Below, one piece after another: positions 16,064 to 25,295 of a stretch of DNA of 64,000 nucleotides; positions within the stretch are counted from its first letter, which is position 1; the number at the start of each line of letters is the position of its first letter. Under the pieces are notes generated by a model. The model ran no database searches. It had not been told where the DNA came from and saw nothing but the letters and a program-made list of their open reading frames with translations. This DNA comes from Oscillospiraceae bacterium (lineage in GTDB: Bacteria > Bacillota > Clostridia > Oscillospirales > Acutalibacteraceae). Both the position numbers and the translations under genes were made by a program. The stretch covers positions 186,001 through 250,000 of the forward strand of contig CAJTCU010000001.1 in the NCBI GenBank assembly GCA_910574935.1, given 5' to 3'.

Positions 16064-16708
16064 ATGGAAACCAGTAAGAACGACCAGCCCCTGCTGTATG
16101 GCGCCAGCGTTACATACGAGCACGGGGGAAACCTGTACATCAATATGACCAACCAGTGCCCAAACCGCTGTGACTTCTGCCTGCGGCAGCACAGCCCGGG
16201 CAGCCTATATGCCAACAACCTGTGGTATAAGGGCGGCGAACCCGCCAAAGAGGAAATTTGGGCCCTATTGCAGCGCCGAGACCTGCACCGCTACCCAGAG
16301 ATTGTCTTTTGCGGCTATGGCGAGCCTGCCTGCCGCTGGGATGACATGATGTGGCTTTGCGACCAGATACGGGGGGATGGCTCCCACTTTATCCGCATCA
16401 ATACCAACGGCCTGGCCAACCTGATTACAGGCCGCAACGCGGCTTTGGATCTAGACGGCCGGGTGGACGCGGTATCCATCAGTCTAAACGCCAGCACCCC
16501 CGAGGACTATGACAAGGTCTGCCACAGCCGTTTTGGGCTGAAAGCCCTGCCGGCAATTCTGCGGTTTACGGCCACGGCGGTGCTGAACGTTCCCCATGTG
16601 CGCATGACCGTGGTGGGCACCATGCCAAAGGCACAGCGGGAAGCCTGCCGCCAGGTGGCGGAAAGTGTGGGCGCGGACTTTTTTGTACGGGAATATATTC
16701 CTGAATAG
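16064..16708 (+). CDS. TatD-associated radical SAM protein
   Basis: 214 aa, short radical SAM enzyme. The 4Fe-4S motif CPNRCDFC (C32, C36, C39) follows NLYINMTNQ; VFCGYGEP and VSISLNAS continue the barrel. This family regularly sits next to tatD, as here, but its reaction is unknown. CAGGAG lies about 11 bases before the ATG. It lacks the long C-terminal accessory domain of anaerobic sulfatase- or MoaA-type enzymes. Confidence 0.9.
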   Translation: METSKNDQPLLYGASVTYEHGGNLYINMTNQCPNRCDFCLRQHSPGSLYANNLWYKGGEPAKEEIWALLQRRDLHRYPEIVFCGYGEPACRWDDMMWLCDQIRGDGSHFIRINTNGLANLITGRNAALDLDGRVDAVSISLNASTPEDYDKVCHSRFGLKALPAILRFTATAVLNVPHVRMTVVGTMPKAQREACRQVAESVGADFFVREYIPE

Positions 16709-16726
16709 GGGCCAGACTAACCCCCA

Positions 16727-16742
16727 GAGCCTGTTTTAAGCA
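16727..16742 (+). repeat. Solitary family A end
   Basis: AGAGCCTGTTTTAAGC matches the left terminus of family A elements, without a matching right end nearby. Confidence 0.4.
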
Positions 16743-16779
16743 GCCCCCGGGCGCGGGCTCTGGAAGGAGCGTTTGGCAC

Positions 16780-16995
16780 ATGAAAAAGTGGAAAAAGGGC
16801 TTTTTGCCAATACGTGCGCTGCTGGCCGGCAGCCTGACCGCCGCCCTTGTTTTACTGGGCGCCTGCGCGGCCCCGGCGGCCCGGCAAGAGCTGGGACAGC
16901 TCCAGCGGGTAAGCCAAAAAAAGTGCATAGAGACAGTAGAGACCGGCGTGGCAAAAAACCACGCCGGTTTTTTGCGTGCGGGCTGTGTGCGCTGA
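16780..16995 (+). CDS. Possible 71-aa lipoprotein, probably a truncated gene
   Basis: The first 30 residues form a textbook lipoprotein signal: basic n-region (KKWKKGF), hydrophobic core (ALLAGSLTAALVLLGAC) and lipobox LGAC. GGAAGGAG is 10 bases before the ATG. However, the last third of the frame is encoded by a strong terminator hairpin (16942-16974), which a real gene would not normally contain. The simplest view is a lipoprotein gene cut off after about 50 codons, with the terminator supplied by the break. I do not recognise the mature part. Confidence 0.45.
   Translation: MKKWKKGFLPIRALLAGSLTAALVLLGACAAPAARQELGQLQRVSQKKCIETVETGVAKNHAGFLRAGCVR
16942..16974 (+). terminator. Strong intrinsic terminator
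   Basis: ACCGGCGTGG (16942-16951) pairs perfectly with CCACGCCGGT (16959-16968), loop of seven, then a T run. It probably ends the metG-tatD-radical SAM transcript. Confidence 0.85.
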
Positions 16996-17272
16996 ATCCC
17001 CCTGGCCCCGAAAGCCGCCCCCGCATAGAAAAAAATTTTTTCATTCATTCTTACAGCGCGGGCCCGCCTGCCGGTCCGGCCAGGAGGAACCCGCCGGAGA
17101 CCACTCTAGCGCCATAAACTCTTCTCAGCCCCTTTACGCTTCCCCCTTTCCCTTTTCTTCTTTTTATGGTATGATGTATTCTGGCGAATAAAAGGAGAAG
17201 CCCTTCGCACCGGCTTCTTCCAAGCGGATCAAAGAATTTTTCCCAGAGATTTACAGGTTTTGAGGTGGTAAC

Positions 17273-19489
17273 ATGTACGGTACATTTTTAGGCGGAGCGG
17301 CGGCGGTGCTCACCCTCTGCTTGTTCCAGGCCAGCGGCGTTCTGGTGGCAGCGGCCCTGCTGCCCAGAGAGAGCGCCGGGGTCCGGCTGCTGGCGGGCAG
17401 CGTGCTGGGCAGTGTGGAGATGCAGTGGTTCCCGGCCCTGGCAGCCTTTCTTTTTGGCTTCGACCTGCGGGCCCAGGCCGCGGCGGTATTGCTGGCCCTG
17501 GCCTGCGGGGCGGGCGCCCTGGCCCTGTGCCGGCGGCGGGGCAGCGGGGAGCTGGCCGGCATAAAAAATATCTATAAGTCCCTGGCCCGGCAAAGGCTCT
17601 TGTGGCTGGCCGCGGCCCTGTGGGTTTTTTTCTGCCTACTGGTGTGGCGCTCTTTCTCTTGGCGAGAGGGCCGGGTGTACAGCAGCCAGGCCACCTTTGG
17701 GGACATGTCCATGCATCTAAGCTTTATCACCAGCCTGGCCCGCCAGGGGGCCTTTCCGCCCCACTATTCCCTGCTGCCCGGGGCCCGGCTTTCGTACCCC
17801 TTTCTCTCAGACAGCATTTCCTCCAGCCTATACCTGCTGGGTGCGCCCCTGCGCCTGGCCTACTGCCTGCCCATGTGGGTGGCCGGGGCCCAGGTGTTCT
17901 TTGGGGCCTGGGCCCTGCTGCGGGCTCTGCTGGGCCGCCAGCGGCGCTGTGCTGTGGCCTGGACGCTGTTCTTCTTTAACGGTGGGCTGGGGCTTATCTA
18001 CTTTTTCCAAGAAGGCGGGCTGAACCGCATTCTGCACAGCTTTTACCAGACCCCCACCAACCTGGTGGAGGAAAACATCCGCTGGGTCAACGTGGTGGTG
18101 GACATGCTGCTGCCCCAGCGGGCCACACTGTTTGGCTGGGCGGTGCTGTTTACGGCCCTGTACCTGCTGTACCGGGCCGTGTTTGAGGGACAGCGAGAAT
18201 ATTACCTGGCTGTGGGGGTGCTGGCCGGGGCCCTGCCCATGATCCACACCCACTCTTTTCTGGCCCTGGCCCTGGTGTGCGGGGCCTGGCTGACCGGGGC
18301 CCTCTGCCAGGAGCTGGGCCTGGGGGACCGGGCGGCCCGGCTGGGCAAGTTGCTGGTGCCCCTGGGTCTGGTGGCTATGAGCCTGCTGCAAGCCATTCCC
18401 CGGGTGCGGAACGGCCAAAACGGCCTGCTGGCCTTCCTCTGCGGGGCGGTGGGCCTGTGGGGCCTGTGCCTGGTGGGCCTGGCGGTCCTCTGCTGCCGTG
18501 GGGGCCGGGGCCGGGCGCTGCTGGGGTCCTGGGGGGTGCTGCTGGGCGTCACCTGTGTGCTGGCCCTGCCCCAGCTGTTCACCTGGACCTTCCAGCAGGT
18601 CAGCGGCGGCAGTATGCTGCGGGGCCACTTCGGCTGGGTGGTGGGCGAGGACCAGTACCTGTGGTTCTACCTGAAAAATCTGGGCCTTGCGGCTGTGCTG
18701 GCCCTGGTGGGGCTGCTGGCGGCCAACAAAGAGACTTTCTGGCGGTACTGCCCGGCTCTTGCCATCTGGTTTGTGGCCGAGTTCGTGGAGTTCCAGCCCA
18801 ACGACTATGACAATAACAAACTGCTGTACGTGGGCTTTTTGTTCCTGTGCTGCGCGGCGGCGGACGGCCTGTGCGCCCTTTTGCGGCTGGCGGGGCTGCT
18901 GCCCAAAGAAGAGCCCCCGGCGCAGGCCCCCGCCCCCGCCTGCCCTGCCGGGAGGAAGCGGGGAAAAACTCGCCCCAAAAAAGAAGCCCTTCCCAAGCCC
19001 AAGCCAAACCCCAAGCTCCGGCTGGCCCAGTGGCTGTGCGCCGGGCTGGTGGGGGTCATGTCCCTGCCCGCCCTGCTGACCATGGCCCGGGAGTGGGTGG
19101 CTACCTACGAGCTCTTTGGGGAAGGGGCCCTGGCCCTGTGCCAGTATATCGAGGCGGAGCTGCCCCCAGACGCCGTGGTGCTCACCGACCAGCGGCACAA
19201 CAACGAGGTGGTGTCCCTCACCGGCCGGAACATTGTGTGCGGGTCCTCCTCGTACCTGTTTTACCACGGGCTAAACTATGCCCCCAGCGCCCAGGCGGCC
19301 CGGGAAATGTACCAGGACCCCCAGGGAAGCCAGGCGCTTTTTGAAGAATATGGGGTAGACTACATACTGGTCAGCGACTTTGAGCGAAACAGCTTTACCG
19401 TAGACCAGGCGGGGCTGGACCAGCTGTTCCCCCGGGTCTACGACGACGGTTTGCGGGTGCTGTACAGCACCCAGGAGGTGAAACCATGA
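17273..19489 (+). CDS. Large polytopic membrane protein, GT-C glycosyltransferase-like
   Basis: 738 aa with more than ten hydrophobic segments up to about residue 530, then a charged, Pro/Lys-rich cytosolic stretch (about 545-585), one more membrane helix and a soluble C-terminal domain of about 130 aa. The early loop FGDMSMHLSFITSLARQGAFPPHY has the acidic, loop-1 character of GT-C enzymes such as PMT/ArnT, and the tail (PDAVVLTDQRHNN, YGVDYILVSD) resembles the end domain of such transferases. I infer transfer of a sugar from a polyprenyl carrier; no family is certain. GAGGTGG precedes the ATG. Its TGA overlaps the rsmA ATG (ATGA). Confidence 0.7.
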   Translation: MYGTFLGGAAAVLTLCLFQASGVLVAAALLPRESAGVRLLAGSVLGSVEMQWFPALAAFLFGFDLRAQAAAVLLALACGAGALALCRRRGSGELAGIKNIYKSLARQRLLWLAAALWVFFCLLVWRSFSWREGRVYSSQATFGDMSMHLSFITSLARQGAFPPHYSLLPGARLSYPFLSDSISSSLYLLGAPLRLAYCLPMWVAGAQVFFGAWALLRALLGRQRRCAVAWTLFFFNGGLGLIYFFQEGGLNRILHSFYQTPTNLVEENIRWVNVVVDMLLPQRATLFGWAVLFTALYLLYRAVFEGQREYYLAVGVLAGALPMIHTHSFLALALVCGAWLTGALCQELGLGDRAARLGKLLVPLGLVAMSLLQAIPRVRNGQNGLLAFLCGAVGLWGLCLVGLAVLCCRGGRGRALLGSWGVLLGVTCVLALPQLFTWTFQQVSGGSMLRGHFGWVVGEDQYLWFYLKNLGLAAVLALVGLLAANKETFWRYCPALAIWFVAEFVEFQPNDYDNNKLLYVGFLFLCCAAADGLCALLRLAGLLPKEEPPAQAPAPACPAGRKRGKTRPKKEALPKPKPNPKLRLAQWLCAGLVGVMSLPALLTMAREWVATYELFGEGALALCQYIEAELPPDAVVLTDQRHNNEVVSLTGRNIVCGSSSYLFYHGLNYAPSAQAAREMYQDPQGSQALFEEYGVDYILVSDFERNSFTVDQAGLDQLFPRVYDDGLRVLYSTQEVKP

Positions 19490-20352
19490 GCGGTCTCTCG
19501 AACCCCCGGCAGGTGCGGGAGCTGCTACAGCGCCACGGTATGCGGCTCTCCAAAGGGCTGGGGCAGAATTTTCTCATCAATCCCAGCGTGTGCCCCCGCA
19601 TGGCCCGGGAGGGGGTAGACCCTGGCTGCGGCGTACTGGAAATTGGCCCCGGGGTAGGGGTGCTCACCTGGGAGCTGGCCCAGACAGCCCAGAAGGTGGT
19701 GGCCGTGGAGCTGGACCGGCGGCTTTTCCCTATTTTGGGCGAGACTTTAAGGGACTGCCCCAATGTGGAGCTGGTCCAGGGAGACGCCATGGAGCTGGAC
19801 CTAAAGCGCCTGCTGGAAGAAAAATTTGGCGGACAGAAGGTGTGCGTGTGCGCAAACCTGCCCTATTACATCACCTCGCCCCTGATTATGCGCCTGCTGG
19901 AAGGGGGCTTGCCCCTTTCTTCCATCACCGTGATGGTACAGAAAGAGGCCGCCCAGCGGCTTTGCGCCCCGCCGGGGGTGCGGGCCTGCGGGGCTGTCAG
20001 CGTGGGGGTGCGCTACCGCAGCCGCCCCCGGGTGCTGTTTGGAGTAGGCAGGGGCAGCTTTTTGCCCCCGCCAAAGGTGGACTCCGCAGTGATCCGCTTT
20101 GACATGCTGGAGACCCCGGCTGTGGCGGTGAAGAACGAAAAGCTGTTCTTCCAAATAGCCCGGGGGGCCTTTGCCCAACGAAGAAAAACCGCGGCCAATT
20201 CCATCTCTGGGGCCCTGGGGGTGGAAAAGCCCCTGGTGGAGCGCGCCCTGGAAGGGGCCGGGGCCGGGCCCGGAGCCCGGGCGGAACAACTGACCCTGGG
20301 GCAGCTGGCAGCCCTGGCCAACGCGCTGGCGGAAGAAATCCAGCCGGAATAA
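19486..20352 (+). CDS. rsmA: 16S rRNA dimethyladenosine transferase (KsgA)
   Basis: 288 aa. Dimethylates two adjacent adenines in the 3' hairpin of 16S rRNA late in 30S assembly. Motifs: LGQNFLIN (substrate), VLEIGPGVGVLT (SAM site), NLPYYITSPL (catalytic motif IV) and PPPKVDSAVI. CAGGAGGTG precedes the start, which overlaps the upstream membrane protein stop, so it depends at least partly on translational coupling. Confidence 0.95.
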   Translation: MSGLSNPRQVRELLQRHGMRLSKGLGQNFLINPSVCPRMAREGVDPGCGVLEIGPGVGVLTWELAQTAQKVVAVELDRRLFPILGETLRDCPNVELVQGDAMELDLKRLLEEKFGGQKVCVCANLPYYITSPLIMRLLEGGLPLSSITVMVQKEAAQRLCAPPGVRACGAVSVGVRYRSRPRVLFGVGRGSFLPPPKVDSAVIRFDMLETPAVAVKNEKLFFQIARGAFAQRRKTAANSISGALGVEKPLVERALEGAGAGPGARAEQLTLGQLAALANALAEEIQPE

Positions 20353-20469
20353 GTCTGGCGGCCGTATTTCATCCGGCTGGATTAAAAAAAGTGGACGCCA
20401 AGACAACACGGATTCCTCCTTGCCGCACGGAGCGGCGATTGGACCGTTTCAGAAAGGAATGGGCTAGAT

Positions 20470-20652
20470 ATGACCGAACTAGAACGCAGGCTTTACAAAT
20501 TTTTATTAATCGTAGATGCCGCCGCCATCCTGATCAGCATGGTGGCCGGCCCCCTTCAGCACACAGCCATTGCCATTGGCACAGGGGCCTCGGCGGGGCT
20601 TATTTCCCTCTGCCTGATTCTCTACGGGCTGCATTTTTGGACCAGGCGGTAG
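20470..20652 (+). CDS. Small two-span membrane protein
   Basis: 60 aa. Two hydrophobic segments (about 10-30 and 36-56) joined by a short loop; the C-terminus is WTRR. AAAGGAA lies about 11 bases before the ATG. It follows rsmA by 117 bases and ends before a bidirectional terminator. I do not recognise a family. Confidence 0.6.
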   Translation: MTELERRLYKFLLIVDAAAILISMVAGPLQHTAIAIGTGASAGLISLCLILYGLHFWTRR

Positions 20653-20679
20653 CGCCCCCGCCAGAATTTGGGATAAACA

Positions 20680-20720
20680 AAAAACCCCGGGGCCCATTGC
20701 CTCGGGGTTTTTGTTTTTTA
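20680..20720. terminator. Bidirectional terminator between convergent genes
   Basis: AAAACCCCG pairs with CGGGGTTTTT; A-rich and T-rich flanks allow function for both the 60-aa gene and the histidine kinase. Confidence 0.8.
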
Positions 20721-23700
20721 TGATCCGTTCCGGCCCAGCACTTGGTCCAGGGTGCTCATCAGGGTATCCACATCAATAGGCTTTGCTATGTGGCCGTCCA
20801 TGCCGCTGCGCAGAGCCTCTTTTTTGTCCTCCTCAAAGGCATTGGCCGTCATTGCCAAAATGGGAATGCTGGCCAGCTCTTTTTCCGGCAGGGCCCGAAT
20901 GGCCTTGGCCGCCTCATAGCCGTTCATGCCCGGCATCTGAATGTCCATCAGCACCAGCTGGAAATGCCCTGGCCCCGCGTTTTTCAGCATTTCCACCGCC
21001 TCCTGGCCGTTTTCCGCTGCTTCCAGGGTAAAGCCCGCCTCCTCCAGCAGAGCTGTGGCAATCTCCCGGTTCAGCTCGTTGTCCTCCGCCAGTAGAATAT
21101 GCCCGGTGTTCTGCACCTGGGACCACGGGGCGGCCTCTTCGGCCTCTTGGTCCTTGTTGACAATGGAGTGCAGGCAGCCCCGCAGCTCTGAGAGGAACAG
21201 GGGCTTGCTGCAAAATGCGGTGACCCCCGCCTCTCTGGCCTCGTCCTCTATGTCGGACCAGTCATAGGCGGTCAGCACAATAATGGGCACCTCTTTGCCC
21301 ATCTCCTGGCGAACCCGGCGGGCCACCTCCACCCCGTTCATATCCGGCAGCAGCCAGTCGATAATGTATACCGAGTAGTGGTCGTCCCGCATAATGGCCT
21401 GGCGGGTGCGCAGCACAGCCTCTTTGCCGGAAAGGGTCCACTCGGCCCGCAGCCCTATCTGCTGAAGCATCCAGGAGACGCTGTCGCAGGTATTAAAGTC
21501 ATCGTCCACCACCAGGGCCCGCAGCCCGCTAAGCTCGGGAATACTCTTTGGCTCCGTATTCTCGCTGCACAGCTGGAACGTAAAGGAGACCAGGCACTCG
21601 GTGCCCACCCCCTGGCGGCTTTTCACTTCTATAGTGCCGTTCATCAGGTCCACGATATTTTTGGTAATGGCCATGCCCAGGCCCGTGCCCTGAATACCGC
21701 TGGTGGTGGAGTTCCGCTCCCGCTCAAAGGGCTCGAAAATATGGGCCACAAAGGCCTCGTCCATGCCAATGCCCGTGTCCTTTACATGGAACTCATAGTT
21801 GGCGTACCCCGCGGGCGCCCCGGCCTTTTCCACCACTTTAACGCTTACCATGCCCCCCGCGCCGGTATATTTCACCGCGTTGGACAAAAGATTCAGCAGC
21901 ACCTGGTTCAGCCGGAGCCTGTCACAGAAGATTTCCTCATTCTGTATGTCCACCGCGTCCATAAACAGCTCCAGCTGCTTGGAATGAATATCCGCCTGGA
22001 TAATATTGCGCAGGCCATGGAGGATCTCCGGCAGGCTGCACGGCTCCTCTTCCAGATGGATCTTGCCGCTTTCAATGCGGCTCATATCCAGCACGTCGTT
22101 GATCAGGCTAAGCAGGTGGTTCCCAGAGGACATAATCTTTTTCAGGTACTCCTCCACCTGCTCTTTTTTGTCAATATGGGTAACAGCCAGGGCCGTAAAG
22201 CCAATAATGGCGTTCATGGGGGTGCGGATGTCGTGGCTCATGTTAGAGAGGAAGGTGCTCTTGGCCCGGCTGGCCCGGTTGGCCTGGGAAAGGGCGTCCT
22301 CCAAAAGGGCCTGCTTCTCCCGCTGCTCCCGGGCCTCTTCGTCAATGCTGCGGAAGCCCAGCACCACCCCGTGCTTTTCCTCCCAGCTGCCGGCCCGGGC
22401 CGCTTTCATCTGAAAATACCGCACATAGCCGCAGCAGGTGGTACGGAAGTTCAAGGAGCTGGCCGGCTTCTCGGCCAGAGCCTCCTCCAGCCACTGGCGG
22501 GTAATGGTCTGGCGCATCATCTCCTGGTCCTCTGGGTGCACGCCCCGTTCTATGTAGCGGCCAATACAGTCCTCCATATAAAGCGGGCCGCTGAAGATCT
22601 CGGTCAGAATATCCTCCGGGCAGGCGTTAATACGCAGGGGGTAGCCCGCGCCGGTTTCCAGGTCAAAGTAGCACACCAGGTTATACTCAATAGAAAGGGC
22701 GTGGATCAGCTCCATCTGCCGGCGCTCTTCCTCCTGCCGTTTCTGCTCTTCCTGCATTTTCAGGGCCGTGCAGTCCAGCAGATACCGCTGGTACAGCAGC
22801 TCGCCCTTTTCCTGTATCAGCTTTACGTTGCCCATTACGTGGAGAATCTCCCCGCCTGGGTGCTGCACCCGGTACTGGATGCTCACATTATCTCCCGCGT
22901 TTTTCAGCTTGCTAATGCTTTCCAGCAGGCGGGTGCGGTCCTCTTCGAAAACCGTATGGGCCACGGTTTGAAAGTCATCGTTCAGCAGCTCCTCTTCCGA
23001 GCTGTAGCCCAAAATATCCAGGGCCGCTTTGTTAATGCTGATAATTCGGGAGCCGTCCAGGCTGTGGCGCATCACGCCGCAGTCCATGGTGGTAAACAGG
23101 TCCTCCAGGGTCTGGTTTTTCTCAATCAGCTCCTGGGCATAGGCCCGCTCTTTGGTCACGTCAATGGCCACGCCCACGGTGCCCATCACGCTGCCGTCCA
23201 GGTCATACAGGGGCGACTTATAGGTGGTCAGCAGCTTAATCTGCCCCTCAGCGGCCTGCACGGTCTCCTCTGAAACAATGGTCTCCCGGCGCTCCATCAC
23301 CACCCGCTCGGACTCAATGCAGGCTGGGTCGTCCTGTTCCACGTCCCAAATAAAGGCGTGGCCCCGGCCCTGCACCTGGGCCTTGGTCTTGTTCACCGTA
23401 GCACAGAAGCTGTCGTTTACCTTTTCATGCAGGCCGTCCTTGGTCTTGTACCACACCAGGTCTGGGCTGCTGTTTATGGCTGTCTCCAGGTACTGGTTGG
23501 TCTGCCACAGGTCCTTCTGCTCTTTAAAGGCCCGCTGCCACCGGGAAAACCGGAACCGCAGCTGGGCCGGGGACATGGGCATGGGCCAAATGTCCGTGAT
23601 GTGGGCCGCGTCCAGGGTGTCCACCAGCCGCTCGGTCTGCTCCGGGGTGGCCAAAAAAACCAGCTGCGCCTCGGCCTTTTTTCCCGCCGCCAGGGTGCGC

Positions 23701-23891
23701 GCCGCTGCCGCTGGGTCCATATCTTCTAAATTTGCTATGATCACATCGGCTTTAGCCGTATGGGCTGGCTGGGGGCCGGGGCTTTCTATAAATTCGTGGG
23801 TAAACGCCTCTAAAGGGGGCGTCTCCTTGAGCGTCTGAAACAGCCCGCTCCAGCGGCCCACAAGGTAGAACCGGACATGACAATGATACAC
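20718..23891 (-). CDS. Cytosolic hybrid sensor histidine kinase with PAS domains and two receivers
   Basis: About 1057 aa. Order: degenerate receiver-like N-terminal domain (about 1-125; ADVIIANLEDMD), PAS domains (about 140-250, 265-380, 400-520), HisKA with phospho-His in NMSHDIRTPMN (H553), HATPase with NLLSNAVKYTG, DTGIGMDE and GTGLGMA, a first receiver (ALVVDDDFNT...YIIDWLLPDMNG) and a second receiver (LLAEDNELNRE...LMDIQMPGMNG). No membrane helix, so it senses an intracellular signal. There is no HPt domain or DNA-binding output; the phosphate must pass to a separate partner, or the receivers act by protein contact. A GTG start at 23891, six bases after GGAGGG, is preferred to the ATG at 23972, which lies inside the promoter region. 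It is monocistronic. Confidence 0.9.
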   Translation of the reverse strand: MYHCHVRFYLVGRWSGLFQTLKETPPLEAFTHEFIESPGPQPAHTAKADVIIANLEDMDPAAAARTLAAGKKAEAQLVFLATPEQTERLVDTLDAAHITDIWPMPMSPAQLRFRFSRWQRAFKEQKDLWQTNQYLETAINSSPDLVWYKTKDGLHEKVNDSFCATVNKTKAQVQGRGHAFIWDVEQDDPACIESERVVMERRETIVSEETVQAAEGQIKLLTTYKSPLYDLDGSVMGTVGVAIDVTKERAYAQELIEKNQTLEDLFTTMDCGVMRHSLDGSRIISINKAALDILGYSSEEELLNDDFQTVAHTVFEEDRTRLLESISKLKNAGDNVSIQYRVQHPGGEILHVMGNVKLIQEKGELLYQRYLLDCTALKMQEEQKRQEEERRQMELIHALSIEYNLVCYFDLETGAGYPLRINACPEDILTEIFSGPLYMEDCIGRYIERGVHPEDQEMMRQTITRQWLEEALAEKPASSLNFRTTCCGYVRYFQMKAARAGSWEEKHGVVLGFRSIDEEAREQREKQALLEDALSQANRASRAKSTFLSNMSHDIRTPMNAIIGFTALAVTHIDKKEQVEEYLKKIMSSGNHLLSLINDVLDMSRIESGKIHLEEEPCSLPEILHGLRNIIQADIHSKQLELFMDAVDIQNEEIFCDRLRLNQVLLNLLSNAVKYTGAGGMVSVKVVEKAGAPAGYANYEFHVKDTGIGMDEAFVAHIFEPFERERNSTTSGIQGTGLGMAITKNIVDLMNGTIEVKSRQGVGTECLVSFTFQLCSENTEPKSIPELSGLRALVVDDDFNTCDSVSWMLQQIGLRAEWTLSGKEAVLRTRQAIMRDDHYSVYIIDWLLPDMNGVEVARRVRQEMGKEVPIIVLTAYDWSDIEDEAREAGVTAFCSKPLFLSELRGCLHSIVNKDQEAEEAAPWSQVQNTGHILLAEDNELNREIATALLEEAGFTLEAAENGQEAVEMLKNAGPGHFQLVLMDIQMPGMNGYEAAKAIRALPEKELASIPILAMTANAFEEDKKEALRSGMDGHIAKPIDVDTLMSTLDQVLGRNGS

Positions 23892-23979
23892 AACGATCCC
23901 TCCATGACCCAAGCCACCAGGGCCGGGCCAGATTGATTGATGTTTCGCGCTCTGCCCATAGGCAGAATACATTTAGTAT

Positions 23980-24009
23980 ATTGTATCAAATCATCGCGGC
24001 CTGTGTCAA
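23980..24009 (-). promoter_or_regulatory. Promoter of the hybrid histidine kinase
   Basis: Minus strand: -35 TTGACA (24009-24004), 18 bases, -10 TACAAT (23985-23980). Confidence 0.75.
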
Positions 24010-24389
24010 GAAAAAAGCTCCATCTAAAAGGGGGCAATTCCATTTATTTTACAGCCAAATTTTGGAACCTCTCCTCTCCGGGCAGCGGCAGGGCCCTAAA
24101 GCCGCCCTGCCGCTGGGTTTTACACGGTTCCTAAAGCGGAAAAGCTTTTACGTCCCAGCCGCTTGGGCGCGGCCGCTTCCTATCAAAGACCCATTAGGGC
24201 TTGCCAAAATACTTTTTGACTCATGGAAAGCCCCCGGGGCAAAGAAGCAGTCTCGCCCGCCCATGAAACCGGCTGGGCTGGGTCAGAACGGCCCCATTCC
24301 TTGGCTTCCACAAATAACCCGCCGGCCTTCCCATCCCCTTGACCGCGCCACATTTCTTGACAGCTTCTATTTCCCAAGAGGTTTAAAAA
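24010..24389. other. Gene-free stretch with one GC-rich hairpin
   Basis: No supported gene between the kinase promoter and the C39 terminator. CAGCGGCAGGG (24083-24093) and CCCTGCCGCTG (24105-24115) form a perfect 11-bp stem followed on the plus strand by GGGTTTTA. No clear gene would be terminated by it. Confidence 0.4.
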
Positions 24390-24422
24390 GCAAGGGCGCT
24401 TCCCCTTTTGAGGGAAGCGTCC
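24390..24422 (-). terminator. Terminator of the C39 peptidase gene
   Basis: GGGCGCTTCCC pairs with GGGAAGCGTCCC; on the minus strand the stem is followed by TTGCTTTTTAAA. Confidence 0.7.
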
Positions 24423-24437
24423 CGTGGCTTTCTTCTA

Positions 24438-25265
24438 TTACTCTATGACCAGGGCTTGTTCGCCCAGGGCCTGGTAGGCCCTTTCTGTGCTTTCCCGGGG
24501 GTAGGCCACCGCCTTCCCCTCCAAGGGGTCGTTAAAGTAGTAGTTCTCGCTGTCCGCGCCCACCAGCAGCAGGCAGTGCTCGGGAGAGAGCCAGTCCAGG
24601 GTCTCCCCATTCTCCAGATGCAGGGTGGCCTCCAGGGCGGCGTCCTCCATATACATGGTGGCCCACACTACCACCGGCGTTCCCTTGCTCACATAGTTCT
24701 GCCACAGCTGGTCCAAAGAGCTCCCGGTCAGGTCCCGCACCTTTAGCCCAGAGCCCTTTTCAGCCAAAAGCCCCTCCGCCGCTTTTTTCAGGGCCGGCGC
24801 ATAGCAGCCCCAGCCGTTCTGGCCGCGGGGGTCTCCCAGATAGGCCTCTCGCGGGTCTGCCGCGTGGTATTGCCCCTGGCTGTCCGGCCAAGGCTCGCCG
24901 GCCATTTTCAGGTGGGCCAAAAAGTCCTCCACGCCTACCTCCAGGCCCGCGTATTGCAGGGCCATGACAGCGGAGACACTCTCGCAGCCTGTGGGGTATT
25001 CCTCCCTCTGGTTGATAAACGGGGCGTCAATAATAACGCGCTGGGTGCTATGGTCCAGGTAAGCCGCATAGGCGGCGCTTTCGGGGGCCAAACCAGGCAG
25101 CGCTTCTGCCGCCTGCCCCTGCTGGCCCAGCATCCCGCCCACCACCATGCCCGCCACAAACACCGCGCCTCCGGCCCAGCAATACACCAATAGCTTGACC
25201 CAAATACTGGGTCCCTTTTGCCGCCGGATTCTGGGGCGGGGATAAGAAGCGTTATGCTCTGTCAT
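24438..25265 (-). CDS. Membrane-anchored C39-like cysteine peptidase
   Basis: 275 aa. A basic N-terminus, one membrane helix (about 28-55, VKLLVYCWAGGAVFVAGMVVG) and an extracellular papain-like peptidase_C39_2 domain. The catalytic Cys is in YPTGCES (C94), the His in SPEHCLL (H230) and an Asn/Asp in YYFNDP. Family members are unlinked to ABC transporters and their substrates are unknown. The start at 25265 (MTEHN) has AAAGG upstream; the longer frame to 25376 is coded by the family A element and is not gene sequence. Confidence 0.88.
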   Translation of the reverse strand: MTEHNASYPRPRIRRQKGPSIWVKLLVYCWAGGAVFVAGMVVGGMLGQQGQAAEALPGLAPESAAYAAYLDHSTQRVIIDAPFINQREEYPTGCESVSAVMALQYAGLEVGVEDFLAHLKMAGEPWPDSQGQYHAADPREAYLGDPRGQNGWGCYAPALKKAAEGLLAEKGSGLKVRDLTGSSLDQLWQNYVSKGTPVVVWATMYMEDAALEATLHLENGETLDWLSPEHCLLLVGADSENYYFNDPLEGKAVAYPRESTERAYQALGEQALVIE

Positions 25266-25295
25266 CACAAACACGACCTTTCTATGTAAATTCCT

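Noticed and set aside
21378-23273. Plus-strand open frame of 631 codons
   Set aside because: It lies entirely antisense to the histidine kinase gene. Long antisense frames are expected in GC-rich genes; no family motif or ribosome site.
23933-24448. Plus-strand frame of 171 codons
   Set aside because: No ribosome site, crosses a promoter and a terminator, and shows no protein-like pattern.
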